From NCBI RefSeq assembly GCF_051020955.1, contig NW_027476668.1, positions 96,675 to 160,674 on the forward strand: a DNA stretch of 64,000 bases. Reading direction: 5' to 3'. Numbering within the stretch: the stretch's first letter is position 1; each line of letters begins with the position of its first letter. The position numbers and the translations under genes were made by a program. The stretch comes from Megalopta genalis. Lineage: Eukaryota > Arthropoda > Insecta > Hymenoptera > Halictidae. Under the pieces are notes generated by a model. That model saw only the letters and a list, made by a program, of their open reading frames with translations. It made no database searches and had not been told where the DNA came from. This document shows positions 25,751-38,018 of the stretch, piece after piece.

Positions 25751-26937
25751 GCTTCGTATACTTGCGATATAAGTGATATAGCTTCAAATGCAGGCGAAAC
25801 AAACGAGTGATCTTCAAATCCAAGCGTAACACGTGATTTAACTTCAAATCAATGCGAAGTAGAAGATTTAGGTTCAAATACATGCGAAAAAAATGGTTTA
25901 GCTTCAAATACTTGTGATATACATGATTTAACTTCAACTGCATGCGAAACAAACCAGTTAGCTTCAAATCCAAGCGAAACACATGATTTACCTTCAAAGC
26001 AATGCGAAATAGAAGACTTAGCATCAAATCCATGCGAAACAAATTATTTAGCTTCATATACTTGCGATATAAGTGATATAGATTCAAATGCAGGCGAAAC
26101 AATCGAGTGATCTTCAAATCCAAGCGTAACACGTGATTTAACTTCAAATCAATGCGAAGTAGCAGATTTAGGTTCAAATACATGCGAAGCAAATGGTTTA
26201 GCTTCAAACACTTGTGATATACATGATTTTGCTTCAGCTGCATGCGAAACAAACGATTTAGCTTCACACCCACGGGAAACACATGATTTAAGTTCAAATC
26301 AATCCGAAGTAGAAGGCTTAGCATCAAATCCATGCAACAAAAATTATTTAGCTTCTTATACTTGCGATATAAGTGATAAAGCTTCAAATGCAGGCGAAAC
26401 ACACGAGTTATCTTCAAATCCAAGCGTACACATGATTTAACTTCAAATCAATGCGAAAGTAGAAGATTTACCTTCAAATCCATACGAAACGAATGGTTTA
26501 GATTCAAATACTTGTGATATACATGATTTAGCTTCAACAGGCATGCGAAACAAACGAGTTAGCTTCAAATCCAAGCGAAACACATGATTTAGCTTCAAAT
26601 CAATGCGAAATAGAAGGCTTAGCATCAAATCCATGCGACACTAATTATTTAGCTTGTATACTTGCGATATAAGTGATATAGCTTCAGATGCAGGCGAAAC
26701 AAACGAGTGATCTTCAAATCCAAGTGTAACACATGATTTAACTTCAAATCAATGGGAAGTAGAAGATTTACATTCAAATCCATACGAAACAAATGGTTTA
26801 GCTTCAAATACTTGTGATATACATGATTTACCTTCAGCTGCATGCGAAGCAAACGAGTTGGCTTCAAATCCAAGTGAAACACATGATTTAGCTTCAAATC
26901 AATGCGAAGTAGAAGGCTTAGCATGAAATCCATGCAA
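25751..26937. repeat. Third, partial copy of 17,860-18,900, last part of the left domain
   Basis: Follows 17,941 onward at an offset near 7,893 (AAAAAAATGG-type m8, CAAACCAGTTAGC, CAAAGCAATGCG, CAATCGAGTGATC, GTAGCAGATTTAGG). A paired loss (GCGTACACATG) and gain (GCGAAAGTAG) of one base lie at about 26,428 and 26,456. It ends in the left-right junction. Confidence 0.75.
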
Positions 26938-26951
26938 CACAAATTATTTAG
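26938..26951. repeat. Junction between left and right HOR families
   Basis: Up to about 26,945 the sequence follows a left-family m3 (GCATGAAATCCATGCAACAC, as also seen near 23,083). From about 26,951 it follows the right-family GATTTGTATACTTGC block, matching 31,839 onward at an offset of 4,888 bp. The switch lies within the shared AAATTATTTA, so the exact base cannot be placed. It looks like a homologous crossover or template switch between two HOR variants. Confidence 0.65.
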
Positions 26952-27588
26952 ATTTGTATACTTGCTATATAAGTGATATAGCTTCAAATGCAGGTGAAAC
27001 AAACGAGTGATCTTCAAGTCCAAGCGTAACACATGATTTAACTTCAAATCAATGGGTAGTAGAAGATCTACCTTCAAATCCATGCGACACAAAGCATTTA
27101 GCTTCATATACTTGCGATATAAGTGATATAGCTTCAAATGCAGGCGAAACAAACGAGTGATATTCAAGTCCAAGCGTAACACGTGATTTAACTTCAAATC
27201 AATGCGAAGTAGAAGATTTAAGTTCAAATCCATGCGAAACAAATGGTTTAGCTTCAAATACTTGTGTTATACATGATTTAGCTTCAACTGCATGCGAAAC
27301 AAACGAGATAGCTTCAAGTCCAAGCGAAACACATGATTTAGCTTCAAATCAATGCGAAGTAGAAGGCGTAGCATCAAATCCATGCAACACAAATTATTTA
27401 GCTTCTTATACTGGCGATATAAGCGATAAAGCTTCAAATGCAGGTGAAACAAACGAGTGAGCTTAAAATCCAAGCGTAACACATGATTTAGCTTCAAATC
27501 AATGCGAAATAGAAGGCTTAGCATCAAATCCATGCGACACAAATTATTTAGCTTCTTATACTTGCGATATAAGTGATATAGCTTCAAA
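26951..27588. repeat. 640-bp right-family block, copied at 31,839-32,476
   Basis: Offset 4,888. Shared marks are GATTTGTATACTTGC, GTAGTAGAAGATCTACC, CAAAGCATTTAGC, GATTTAAGTTC, CGAGATAGCTTCAAGTCC, ATACTGGCGATATAAGCG and GAGTGAGCTTAAAATCC. The same chain also occurs near 34,690-35,330, 39,480-40,120, 46,167-46,800, 54,354-54,990 and 59,300-59,940. Confidence 0.82.
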
Positions 27589-30500
27589 TGCAGGTGAAAC
27601 AAACGAGTGATCTTCAAATCCAAGCGAAACACTTGATTTAACTTCAAATCAATGGGAAGTAGAAGATTTACCTTCAAATCCATGCGAAACAAATGGTTTA
27701 GCTTCAAATACTTGTGATATACATGATTTAGATTCAACTGCATGCGAAACAAACGAGTTAGCTTCAAATCCAAGCGAAACACATGATTTAGCTTCAAATC
27801 AATGCGAAGAAGAAGGCTTAGCATCAAATCCATGCAACACAAATTATTTAGCTTCATATACTTGCGATATAAGTGATATAGCTCCAAATGCAGGCGAAAC
27901 AAACGAGTGATCTTCAAATCCAAGCGTAACACGTGATTTAACTTCAAATCAACGCGAAGTAGAAGATTTACCTTCAAATCCATGCGAAACAAATGGTTTA
28001 GCTTCAAATACTTGTGATATACATGATTTAGTTTCAACTGCATGCGAAACAAACGAGTTAGCTTCAAATCCAAGCGAAACACATGATTTAGCTTCAAATC
28101 AATGCGAAGTAGAAGGCTTAGCATCAAATCCATGCAACAAAAATTATTTAGCTTCTTATACTTGCGATATAAGTGATATAGATTCAAATGCAGGCGAAAC
28201 AAACGAGTGATCTTCAAATCCAAGCGTAACACGTGATTTAACTTCAAATCAATGCGAAATAGAAGATTTAGGTTCAAATCCATGCGAAACAAATGGTTTA
28301 GCTTCAAATACTTGTGATATACATGATTTAGCTTCAACTGCATGCAAAACAAACGAGTTAGCTTCAAATCCAAGCGAAACACATGATTTAGCTTCAAATC
28401 AATGCGAAATAGAAGGCTTAGCTTCAAATCCATGCGACACAAACTTTTTAGCTTCGTATACTTGCGATATAAGTGATAAAGATTCAAATGCAGGTGAAAC
28501 AAACGAGTGAGCATTAAATCCAAGCGTAACACATGATTTAACTTCAAATCAATGGGAAGTAGAAGATTTACCTTCAAATCCATGCGAAACAAATGTTTTA
28601 GCTTCTTATACTTGCGATATAAGTGATATAGCTTCAAATGCAGGGGAAACACACGAGTTAGCTTCAAGTCCAAGCGAAACACATGATTTAGCTTCAAATC
28701 AGTGCGAAGTAGAAGGCGTAGCATCAAATCCATGCAACACAAATTATTTAGCTTCTTATACTTGCGATATAAGCGATAAAGCTTCAAATGCAGGTGAAAC
28801 AAACGAGTGAGCTTAAAATCCAAGCGAAACACATGATTTAGCTTCAAATCAATGCGAAATAGAAGGCTTAGCATCAAATCCATGCGACACAAATTATTTA
28901 GCTTCGTATACTTGCGATATAAGTGATATAGCTTCAAATGTAGGTGAAACAAACGAGTGATCTTCAAGTCCAAGCGTAACACATGATTTAACTTCAAATC
29001 AATGGGTTGTAGAAGGTCTACCTTCAAATCCATGCGAAACAAATGGTGTAGCTTCAAATACTTGTGATATACATGATTTAGCTTCAACTGCATGCAAAAC
29101 AAACGAGTTAGCTTCAAATCCAAGCGAAACAAATGATTTAGCTTCAAATCAATGGAAGTAGAAGATTTACCTTCAAATCCATACCAAACGAATGGTTTAG
29201 CTTCAAATACTTGTGATATACATGATTTACTTTCAACTGCATGCAAAACAAACGAGTTAGCTTCATATCCAAGCGAAACAAATGATTTAACTTCAAATCA
29301 ATGGGTAGTAGAAGGTCTACCTTCAAATCCATGCGAAACAAATGGTGTAGCTTCAAATACTTGTGATATACATGATTTAGCTTCAACTGCATGCGAAACA
29401 AACGAGATAGCTTCAAGTCCAAGCGAAACACATGATTTAGCTTCAAATCAATGCGAAGTAGAAGGCGTAGCATCAAATCCATGCAACACAAATTATTTAG
29501 CTTCTTATACTGGCGATATAAGCGATAAAGCTTCAAATGCAGGTGAAACAAACGAGTGAGCTTAAAATCCAAGCGTAACACATGATTTAGCTTCAAATCA
29601 ATGCGAAATAGAAGGCTTAGCATCAAATACATGCGACACAAATTATTTAGCTTCTTATACTTGCGATATAAGTGATATAGCTTCAAATACAGGCGAAACA
29701 CACGAGTGATCTTCAAATCCAAGCGAAACACATGATTTAGCTTCAAATCAATGCGAAGTAGAAGGCTTAGCATCAAATCCATGTAATACAAATTATTTAG
29801 CTTCATATACTTGCGATATAAGTGATTTAGCTTCAACTGCATGCAAAACAAACGAGTTAGCTTCAAATCCAAGCGAAACAAATGATTTAGCTTCAAATCA
29901 ATGGAAGTAGAAGATTTACCTTCAAATCCATGCGAAACGAATGGTTTGGCTTCAAATACTTGTGATATACATGATTTAGCTTCAACTGTATGCGAAACAA
30001 ACGAGTTAGCTTCAAATCCAAGCGAAACACATGATTTAGCTTCAAATCAATGCGAAGTAGAAGGCTTAGCATCAAATCCATGCACCACAAATTATTTCGC
30101 TTCTTATACTTGCGATATAAGTGATAAAGCTTCAAATGCAGGTGAAACAGACGGGTGAGCTTTAAATCCGAGCGTAACACTTGATTTAACTTCAAATCAA
30201 TGGGTAGTTGAAGATCTACCTTCAAATCCATGCGAAACAAATGGTTTAGCTTCAAATACTTGTGATATACATGATTTAGCTTCAGCTTCATGCGAAACAA
30301 ACGAGTTAGCTTCAAATCCAAGCGAAACACAAGATTTAGCTTCAAATCAATGCGAAGTAGAAGGCTTAGCATCAAATCCATGCAACAAAAATTATTTAGC
30401 TTCTTATACTTGCGATATAAGTGATATAGATTCAAATGCAGGCGAAACAAACGAGTGATCTTCAAATCCAAGCGTAACACGTGATTTAACTTCAAATCAA

Positions 30501-31320
30501 TGCGAAGTAGAAGATTTAGGTTCAAATCCATGCGAAACAAATGGTTTAGCTTCAAATACTTGTGATATACATGATTTAGCTTCAACTGCATGCAAAACAA
30601 ACGAGTTAGCTTCAAATCCAAGCGAAACACATGATTTAGCTTCAAATCAATGCGAAATAGAAGGCTTAGCATCAAATCCATGCGACACAAATTATTTAGC
30701 TTCATATACTTGCGATATAAGTGATATAGCTTCAAATGCAGGCGAAACAAAAGAGTGATCTTCAAATCCAAGCGTAACACGTGATTTAACTTCAAATCAA
30801 TGCGAAGTAGAAGATTTAGGTTCAAATCCATGCGAAACAAATGGTTTAGCTTCAAATACTTGTGATACACATGATTTAGCTTCAACTGCATGCGAAACAA
30901 ACGAGTTAGCTTCAAATCCAAGCGAAACAGATGATTTAGCTTCAAATCGATGCGAAGTAGAAGATTTACCTTCAAATACATGCGAAACAAATGGTTTAGC
31001 TTCAAATACTTGTGATATATATGATTTAGCTTCAACTGCACCCGAAACAAACGAGTTAGCTTCAAATCCAAGCGGAACACATGATTTAGCTTCAAATCAA
31101 TGCGAAGTAGAAGGCTTAGCATCAAATCCATGCGACACAATTTATTTAGCTTCGTACACTTGCGATATAAGTGATATAGCTTCAAATGCAGAAGAAACAA
31201 ACGAGTGATCTTCAAATCCAAGCGTAACACATGATTTAGCTTCAAATACTTGTGATATACATGATTTAGCTTCGGCTGCATGCGAAACAAACGAGTTAAC
31301 TTCAAATCCAAGCGAAACAC
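27589..31320. repeat. Right-family HORs, locally duplicated
   Basis: Regular HORs with internal echoes. CAATGGAAGTAGAAG (one G lost, near 29,154 and 29,904) follows CATGCAAAACAAACGAG, a pair seen again near 32,841, 55,357 and 60,301. GTAGAAGGTCTACC with AATGGTGTAGC occurs near 29,010 and 29,310. m4/m9 hybrids (GATATAAGTGATTTAGC near 29,815) lead straight to m10, marking half-unit exchange. There is no gene. Confidence 0.75.
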
Positions 31321-33124
31321 ATGATTTAGCTTCAAATCAATGCGAAATAGAAGGCTTAGCATCAAATCCATGCGACACAAATTATTTAGCTTCTTATACT
31401 TGCGATATAAGTGATATAGCTTCAAATGCAGGCGAAACACACGAGTGATCTTCAAATCCAAGCGTAACACATGATTTAACTTCAAATCAATACGAAGTAG
31501 AAGATTTACCTTCAAATCCATGTGAAACAAATGGTTTAGCTTCAAATACTTGTGATACACATGATTTAGCTTCAACTGCATGCGAAACAAACGAGTTAGC
31601 TTCAAATCCAAGCGAAACACATGATTTAGCTTCAAATCGATGCGAAGTAGGAGATTTACCTTCAAATACATGCGAAACAAATGGTTTAGCTTCAAATACT
31701 TGTGATACACATGATTTAGCTTCGGCTGCATGCGAAACAAACGAGTTAGCTTCAAATCCAAGCGAAACAAATGATTTAGCTTCAAATCAATGCGAAATAG
31801 AAGGCTTAGCATCAAATCCATGCGACACAAATTATTTAGATTTGTATACTTGCAATATAAGTGATATAGCTTCAAATGCAGGTGAAACAAACGAGTGATC
31901 TTCAAGTCCAAGCGTAACACATGATTTAACTTCAAATCAATGGGTAGTAGAAGATCTACCTTCAAATCCATGCGACACAAAGCATTTAGCTTCATATACT
32001 TGCGATATAAGTGATATAGCTTCAAATGCAGGCGAAACAAACGAGTGATATTCAAATCCAAGCGTAACACGTGATTTAACTTCAAATCAATGCGAAGTAG
32101 AAGATTTAAGTTCAAATCCATGCGAAACAAATGGTTTAGCTTCAAATACTTGTGATATACATGATTTAGCTTCAACTGCATGCGAAACAAACGAGATAGC
32201 TTCAAGTCCAAGCGAAACACATGATTTAGCTTCAAATCAATGCGAAGTAGAAGGCGTAGCATCAAATCCATGCAACACAAATTATTTAGCTTCTTATACT
32301 GGCGATATAAGCGATAAAGCTTCAAATGCAGGTGAAACAAACGAGTGAGCTTAAAATCCAAGCGTAACACATGATTTAGCTTCAAATCAATGCGAAATAG
32401 AAGGCTTAGCATCAAATCCATGCGACACAAATTATTTAGCTTCTTATACTTGCGATATAAGTGATATAGCTTCAAATACAGGCGAAACACACGAGTGATC
32501 TTCAAATCCAAGCGTAACACATTATTTAACTTCAAATCAATACGAAGTAGAAGATTTACCTTCAAATCCATGCGAAACAAATGGTTTAGCTTCAAATACT
32601 TGTGATACACATGATTTAGCTTCAACTGCGCGCGAAACAAACGAGTTAGCTTCAAATCCAAGCGAAACACATGATTTAGCTTCAAATCAATGAGAAGTAG
32701 AAGGCTTAGCATCAAATCCATGTAACACAAATTATTTAGCTTCATATACTTGCGATATAAGTGATTTAGCTTCAACTGCATGCAAAACAAACGAGTTAGC
32801 TTCAAATCCAAGCGAAACAAATGATTTAGCTTCAAATCAATGGAAGTAGAAGATTTACCTTCAAATCCATGCGAAACGAATGGTTTGGCTTCAAATACTT
32901 GTGATATACATGATTTAGCTTCAACTGCATGCAAAACAAACGAGTTAGCTTCAAATCCAAGCGAAACAAATGATTTAGCTTCAAATCAATGCTAAACAGA
33001 AGGCTTAGCATCAAATCCATAGGACACAAATTATTTAGCATCATATACTTGCGATATAAGTGATATAGCTTCAAATGCAGGCGAAACAATCGAGTGATCT
33101 TCAAATCCAAGCGTAACACATGAT
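31321..33124. repeat. 1.8-kb block with a near-identical copy at 53,835-55,638
   Basis: Offset 22,514. By eye only a few substitutions separate the copies (for example GTAGGAG against GTAGGAC, GATTTAAG against GATATAAG, CTGCGCGCG against CTGCACGCG). Shared rare marks are CATTATTTAAC, CAATGAGAAGTAG, CATGTAACAC, CAATGGAAGTAG, CAATGCTAAACAG, CCATAGGACAC and CAATCGAGTG. Confidence 0.82.
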
Positions 33125-33847
33125 TTAACTTCAAATCAATGCGAAGTAGAAGGCTTACCATCAAATCCATGCAACATAAATTATTTAGCTTCTTATACTT
33201 GCTATATAAGTGATATAGCTTCAAATGCAGGCGAAACACACGAGTTAGCTTCAAGTCCAAGCGAAACACATGATTTAGCTTCAAATCAATGCGAAGTAGA
33301 AGGTGTAGCATCAAATCCATGCAACACAAATTATTTAGCTTCTTATACTTGCGATATAAGCGATAAAGCTTCAAATGCAGGTGAAACAAACGAGTGAGCT
33401 TAAAATCCAAGCGTAATACATGATTTAGCTTCAAATCAATGCGAAATAGAAGGCTTAGCATCAAATCCATGCGACACAAATTATTTAGCTTCTTATACTT
33501 GCGATATAAGTGATATAGCTTCAAATGCAGGCGAAACACACGAGTGATCTTCAAATCCAAGCGTAACACATGATTTAACTTCAAATCAATACGAAGTTGA
33601 AGATTTACCTTCAAATCCGTGCGAAACAAATGGTTTAGCTTCAAATACTTGTGATACACATGATTTAGCTTCAACTGCATGCGAAACAAACGAGTTAGCT
33701 TCAAATCCAAGCGAAACACATGATTTAGCTTCAAATCGATGCGAAGTAGAAGATTTACCTTCAAATACATGCGAAACAAATGGTTTAGCTTCAAATACTT
33801 GTGATATATATGATTTAGCTTCAACTGCACCCGAAACAAACGAGTTA

Positions 33848-33997
33848 GCTTCAAATCCAAGCGAAACACATGATTTAGCTTCAAATCAATGCGAAGTAGA
33901 AGGCTTAGCATCAAATCCATGCGACACAATTTACTTAGCTTCGTACACTTGCGATATAAGTGATATAGCTTCAAATGCAGGTGAAACAAACGAGTGA
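33848..33997 (+). repeat. 150-bp half-unit A (m1 to m5) of the reference HOR
   Basis: Five monomers, ending in GAGTGA. Typical m1 to m5 sequences match m6 to m10 at about 28, 26, 25, 24 and 27 of 30 positions (about 87%, compared by eye). Non-partner monomers share roughly 20 to 25 of 30. The HOR therefore arose by doubling a five-monomer ancestor. The terminal TGA is the regular stop that limits the plus-strand open frame to about one HOR. Confidence 0.9.
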
Positions 33998-34147
33998 TCT
34001 TCAAATCCTAGCGTAACACATGATTTGACTTCAGATCAATGGGAAATAGAAGATTTACCTTCAAATGCATGCGAAACAAATGGTTTAGCTTCAAATACTT
34101 GTGATATACATGATTTAGCTTCGGCTGCATGCGAAACAAACGAGTTA
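33998..34147 (+). repeat. 150-bp half-unit B (m6 to m10) of the reference HOR
   Basis: Partner of half-unit A. Diagnostic differences are AGCGTAAC instead of AGCGAAAC in m6, AGAAGATTTA instead of AGAAGGCTTA in m7, AAATGGTTTA instead of AAATTATTTA in m8, CTTGTGATATACATG instead of CTTGCGATATAAGTG in m9, and GAGTTA instead of GAGTGA in m10. The m4 to m9 difference includes a C to T change at a CpG. Confidence 0.9.
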
Positions 34148-36248
34148 GCTTCAAATCCAAGCGAAACACATGATTTAGCTTCAAATCAATGCGAAATAGA
34201 AGGCTTAGCATCAAATCCATGCGACACAAGTTATTTAGCTTCTTATACTTGCGATATAAGTGATATAGCTTCAAATGCAGGCGAAACAAACGAGTGATCT
34301 TCAAATCCAAGCGTAACACATGATTTAACTTCAAATCAATACGAAGTAGAAGATTTACCTTCAAATCCATGCGAAACAAATGGTTTAGCTTCAAATACTT
34401 GTGATACACATGATTTAGCTTCAACTGCATGCGAAACAAACGAGTTAGCTTCAAATCCAAGCGAAACACATGATTTAGCTTCAAATCGATGCGAAGTAGG
34501 AGATTTACCTTCAAATACATGCGAAACAAATGGTTTAGCTTCAAATACTTGTGATACACATGACTTAGCTTCGGCTGCATGCGAAACAAACAAGTTAGCT
34601 TCAATTCCAAGCGAAACAAATGATTTAGCTTCAAATCAATGCGAAATAGAAGGCTTAGCATCAAATCCATGCGACACAAATTATTTAGATTTGTATACTT
34701 GCAATATAAGTGATATAGCTTCAAATGCAGGTGAAACAAACGAGTGATCTTCAAGTCCAAGCGTAACACATGATTTAACTTCAAATCAATGGGTAGTAGA
34801 AGATCTACCTTCAAATCCATGCGACACAAAGCATTTAGCTTCATATACTTGCGATATAAGTGATATAGCTTCAAATGCAGGCGAAACAAACGAGTGATAT
34901 TCAAATCCAAGCGTAACACGTGATTTAACTTCAAATCAATGCGAAGTAGAAGATTTAAGTTCAAATCCATGCGAAACAAATGGTTTAGCTTCAAATACTT
35001 GTGATATACATGATTTAGCTTCAACTGCATGCGAAACAAACGAGATAGCTTCAAGTCCAAGCGAAACACGTGATTTAGCTTCAAATCAATGCGAAGTTGA
35101 AGGCGTAGCATCAAATCCATGCAACACAAATTATTTAGCTTCTTATACTGGCGATATAAGCGATAAAGCTTCAAATGCAGGTGAAACAAACGAGTGAGCT
35201 TAAAATCCAAGCGTAACACATGATTTAGCTTCAAATCAATGCGAAATAGAAGGCTTAGCATCAAATCCATGCGACACAAATTATTTAGCTTCTTATACTT
35301 GCGATATAAGTGATATAGCTTCAAATGCAGGCGAAACACACGAGTGATCTTCAAATCCAAGCGTAACACGTGATTTAACTTCAAATCAATACGAAGTAGA
35401 AGATTTACCTTCAAATCCATGCGAAACAAATGGTTTAGCTTCAAATACTTGTGATACACATGATTTAGCTTCAACTGCATGCGAAACAAACGAGTTAGCT
35501 TCAAATCCAAGCGAAACACATGATTTATCTTCAAATCGATGCGAAGTAGGAGATTTACCTTCAAATACATGCGAAACTAATGGTTTAGCTTCAAATACTT
35601 GTGATATACATGATTTAGCTTCAACTGAACGCGAAACAAACGAGTTAGCTTCAAATCCAAGCGAAAAAAATGATTTAGCTTCAAATCAATGCTAAACAGA
35701 AGGCTTAGCATCAAATCCATGCGACACAAATTATTTAGCTTCATATACTTGCGATATAAGTGATATAGCTTCAAATGCAGGCGAAACAAACAAGTGATCT
35801 TCAAATCCAAGCGTAACACGTGATTTAACTTCAAATCAATGCGAAGTAGAAGATTTATTTTCAAATCCATGCGAAACAAATGGTTTAGCTTCAAATACTT
35901 GTGATATACATGATTTAGCTTCAACTGCATGCGAAACAGACGAGTTAGCTTCAAGTCCAAGCGAAACACATGATTTAGCTTCAAATCAATGCGAAGTAGA
36001 AGGCGTAGCACCAAATCCATGCAACACAACTTATTTAGCTTCTTATACTTGCGATATAAGCGATAAAGCTTCAAATGCAGGTGAAACAAACGAGTGAGCT
36101 TAAAATCCAAGCGTAACACATGATTTAGCTTCGAATCAATGCGAAATAGAAGGCTTAGCATCAAATCCATGCGACACAAATTATTTAGCTTCTTATACTT
36201 GCGATATAAGTGATATAGCTTCAAATGCAGGTGAAACACACGAGTGAT

Positions 36249-36546
36249 CTTCAAATCCAAGCGTAACACATGATTTAACTTCAAATCAATACGAAGTAGA
36301 AGTTTTACCTTCAAATCCATGCGAAACAAATGGTTTAGCTTCAAATACTTGTGATACACATGATTTAGCTTCAACTGCATGCGAAACAGACGAGTTAGCT
36401 TCAAATCCAAGCGAAACACATGATTTAGCTTCAAATCGATGCGAAGTAGAAGATTTACCTTCAAATACATGCGAAACAAATGTTTAGCTTCAATACTTGT
36501 GATATACATGATTTAGCTTCAACTGCACGCGAAACAAACGTGTTAG
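36249..36546. repeat. HOR unit missing from the second 4.8-kb copy
   Basis: This is 298 bp, one HOR with two single-base losses (AAATGTTTAGC and CTTCAATACTTG near 36,480-36,495). In the second copy, sequence equivalent to 36,248 is joined to sequence equivalent to 36,547 near 41,041-41,055. The unit is retained in the related block near 47,727-48,024. Confidence 0.78.
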
Positions 36547-38018
36547 CTTCAAATCCAAGCGAAACACATGATTTAGCTTCAAATCAATGCGAAGTAGAAG
36601 GCTTAGCATCAAATCCATGCGACACAATTTATTTAGCTTCGTACACTTGCGATATAAGTGATATAGCGTCAACTGCACGCGAAACAAACGAGTTAGCTTC
36701 AAATCCAAGCGTAACACATGATTTAACTCAGATCAATGGGAAATAGAAGATTTACCTTCAAATCCATGCGAAACAAATGGTTTAGCTTCAAATACTTGTG
36801 ATATACATGATTTAGCTTCGGCTGCATGCGAAACAAACGAGTTAGCTTCAAATCCAAGCGAAAACACATGATTTAGCTTCAAATCAATGCGAAGTAGAAG
36901 GCTTAGCATCAAATCCATGCGACACAAATTATTTAGCTTCTTATACTTGCGATATAAGTGATTAGCTTCAAATGCAGGCGAAACACACGAGTGATCTTCA
37001 AATCCAAGCGTAACACATGATTTAACTTCAAATCAATACGAAGTAGAAGATTTACCTTCAAATTCATGCGAAACAAATGGTTTAGCTTCAAATACTTGTG
37101 ATACACATGATTTAGCTTCAACTGCATGCGAAACAAACGAGTTAGCTTCAAATCCAAGCGAAACACATGATTTAGCTTCAAATCGATGCGAAGTAGGAGA
37201 TTTACCTTCAAATCCATGCGAAAAAAACGGTTTAGCTACAAATACTTTTGATATACATGATTTAGCTTCAGCTTCATGCGAAACAAACGAGTTAGCTTCA
37301 AATCCAAGCGAAACACATGATTTAGCTTTAAATCAATGTGAAGTAGAGGGCTTAGCATCAAATCCATGCAACACAAATTATTTAGCTTCTTATACTTGCG
37401 ATATAAGTGATATAGCTTCAAATGCAACAAACAAACGAGTGATCTTCAAATCCGAGCGTAACACTTGATTTAACTTCAAATCAATGCGAAGTAGCAGATT
37501 TAGGTTCAAATCCATGCGAAACAAATGGTTTAGCTTCAAATACTTGTGATATACATGATTTAGTTTCAACTGCATGCGAAACAAACGAGTTAGCTGCAAA
37601 TCCAAGCGAAACACATGATTTAGCTTCAAATCAATGCAAAATAGAAGGCTTAGCATCAAATCCATGCGACACAAATTATTTAGCTTCGTATACTTGCAAT
37701 ATAAGTGATATAGCTTCAAATGCAACAAACAAACGAATGATCTTCAAATCCGAGCGTAACACTTGATTTAACTTCAAATCAATGGGTAGTTGAAGATCTA
37801 CCTTCAAATCCATGCGAAACAAATGGTTTAGCTTCAAATACTTGTGATATACATGATTTAGCTTCAGCTTCATGCGAAACAAACGAGTTAGCTTCAAATC
37901 CAAGCGAAACACAAGATTTAGCTTCAAATCAATGCGAAGTAGAAGGCTTAGCATCAAATCCATGCAACACAAATTATTTAGCTTCTTATACTTGCGATAT
38001 AAGTGATAAAGCTTCAAA

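Larger units (their letters stand above)
1..26945. repeat. Left array domain, heterogeneous HOR family
   Basis: This domain is marked by variants that I see repeatedly here and not in the right domain. They are HORs whose m10 ends ACGATTTA followed by m1 with CACCCACGGG, m2 with AATCAATCCGAAG, the AACAGGCATGC (or CATACG) insertion in m10, CACTAATTATTTA in m3, and m1 ending ATGATTAAGC. HORs are more varied than in the right domain and shorter blocks (0.5 to 2.5 kb) are shared between places. I infer an older or less recently homogenised part of the array. Confidence 0.8.
33848..34147 (+). repeat. Reference 300-bp higher-order repeat unit (m1 to m10)
   Basis: This is a clean in-phase unit, used here as the reference. 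Diagnostic monomer cores in order are: m1 CCAAGCGAAAC, m2 CAATGCGAAGTAGAAGGC, m3 CCATGCGACAC, m4 ACTTGCGATATAAG, m5 GCAGGTGAAAC ending GAGTGA, m6 CTAGCGTAACAC (usually CCAAGCGTAACAC), m7 CAATGGGAAATAGAAG, m8 GCATGCGAAACAAATGG, m9 ACTTGTGATATACATG and m10 CTGCATGCGAAAC ending GAGTTA. Counted by hand it holds 57 C, 55 G and 11 CpG, which is 37% GC and a CpG observed/expected ratio of about 1.05. SphI (GCATGC) sites fall in m10 in most units, so a 300-bp SphI ladder is predicted. Confidence 0.93.
33226..38018. repeat. Tandem duplication, first copy of a 4.8-kb block (16 HORs)
   Basis: Matches 38,019-42,525. The offset is 4,793 up to about 34,028 and 4,792 to about 36,248, then close to 4,495 after one HOR present only here (36,249-36,546). 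The match ends at about 38,030, just where the second copy begins, so the two are head to tail. Substitutions (for example AAATCCTAGCG at 34,008 for AAATCCAAGCG) and small indels separate them. Confidence 0.85.

Noticed and set aside
26425..26460. A genuine frameshift site at GCGTACACATG / GCGAAAGTAG
   Set aside because: One base is lost and one gained within about 30 bp in short runs. It is seen in this copy only and is most simply a consensus error or neutral indel pair.
29152..29170. ATGGAAGTAGAAG as a true start codon after CAATGGAAG
   Set aside because: It results from loss of one G in a GGG run, recurs in several copies (29,904, 32,841, 55,357, 60,301) and leads only into the repeat frame that ends at GAGTGA.
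33938..33967. CENP-B box in m4 (CTTCGTACACTTGCG)
   Set aside because: It has TTCG but lacks the required A and CGGG at the right spacing. The reverse strand GTTTCGCATGGATTTG also fails.
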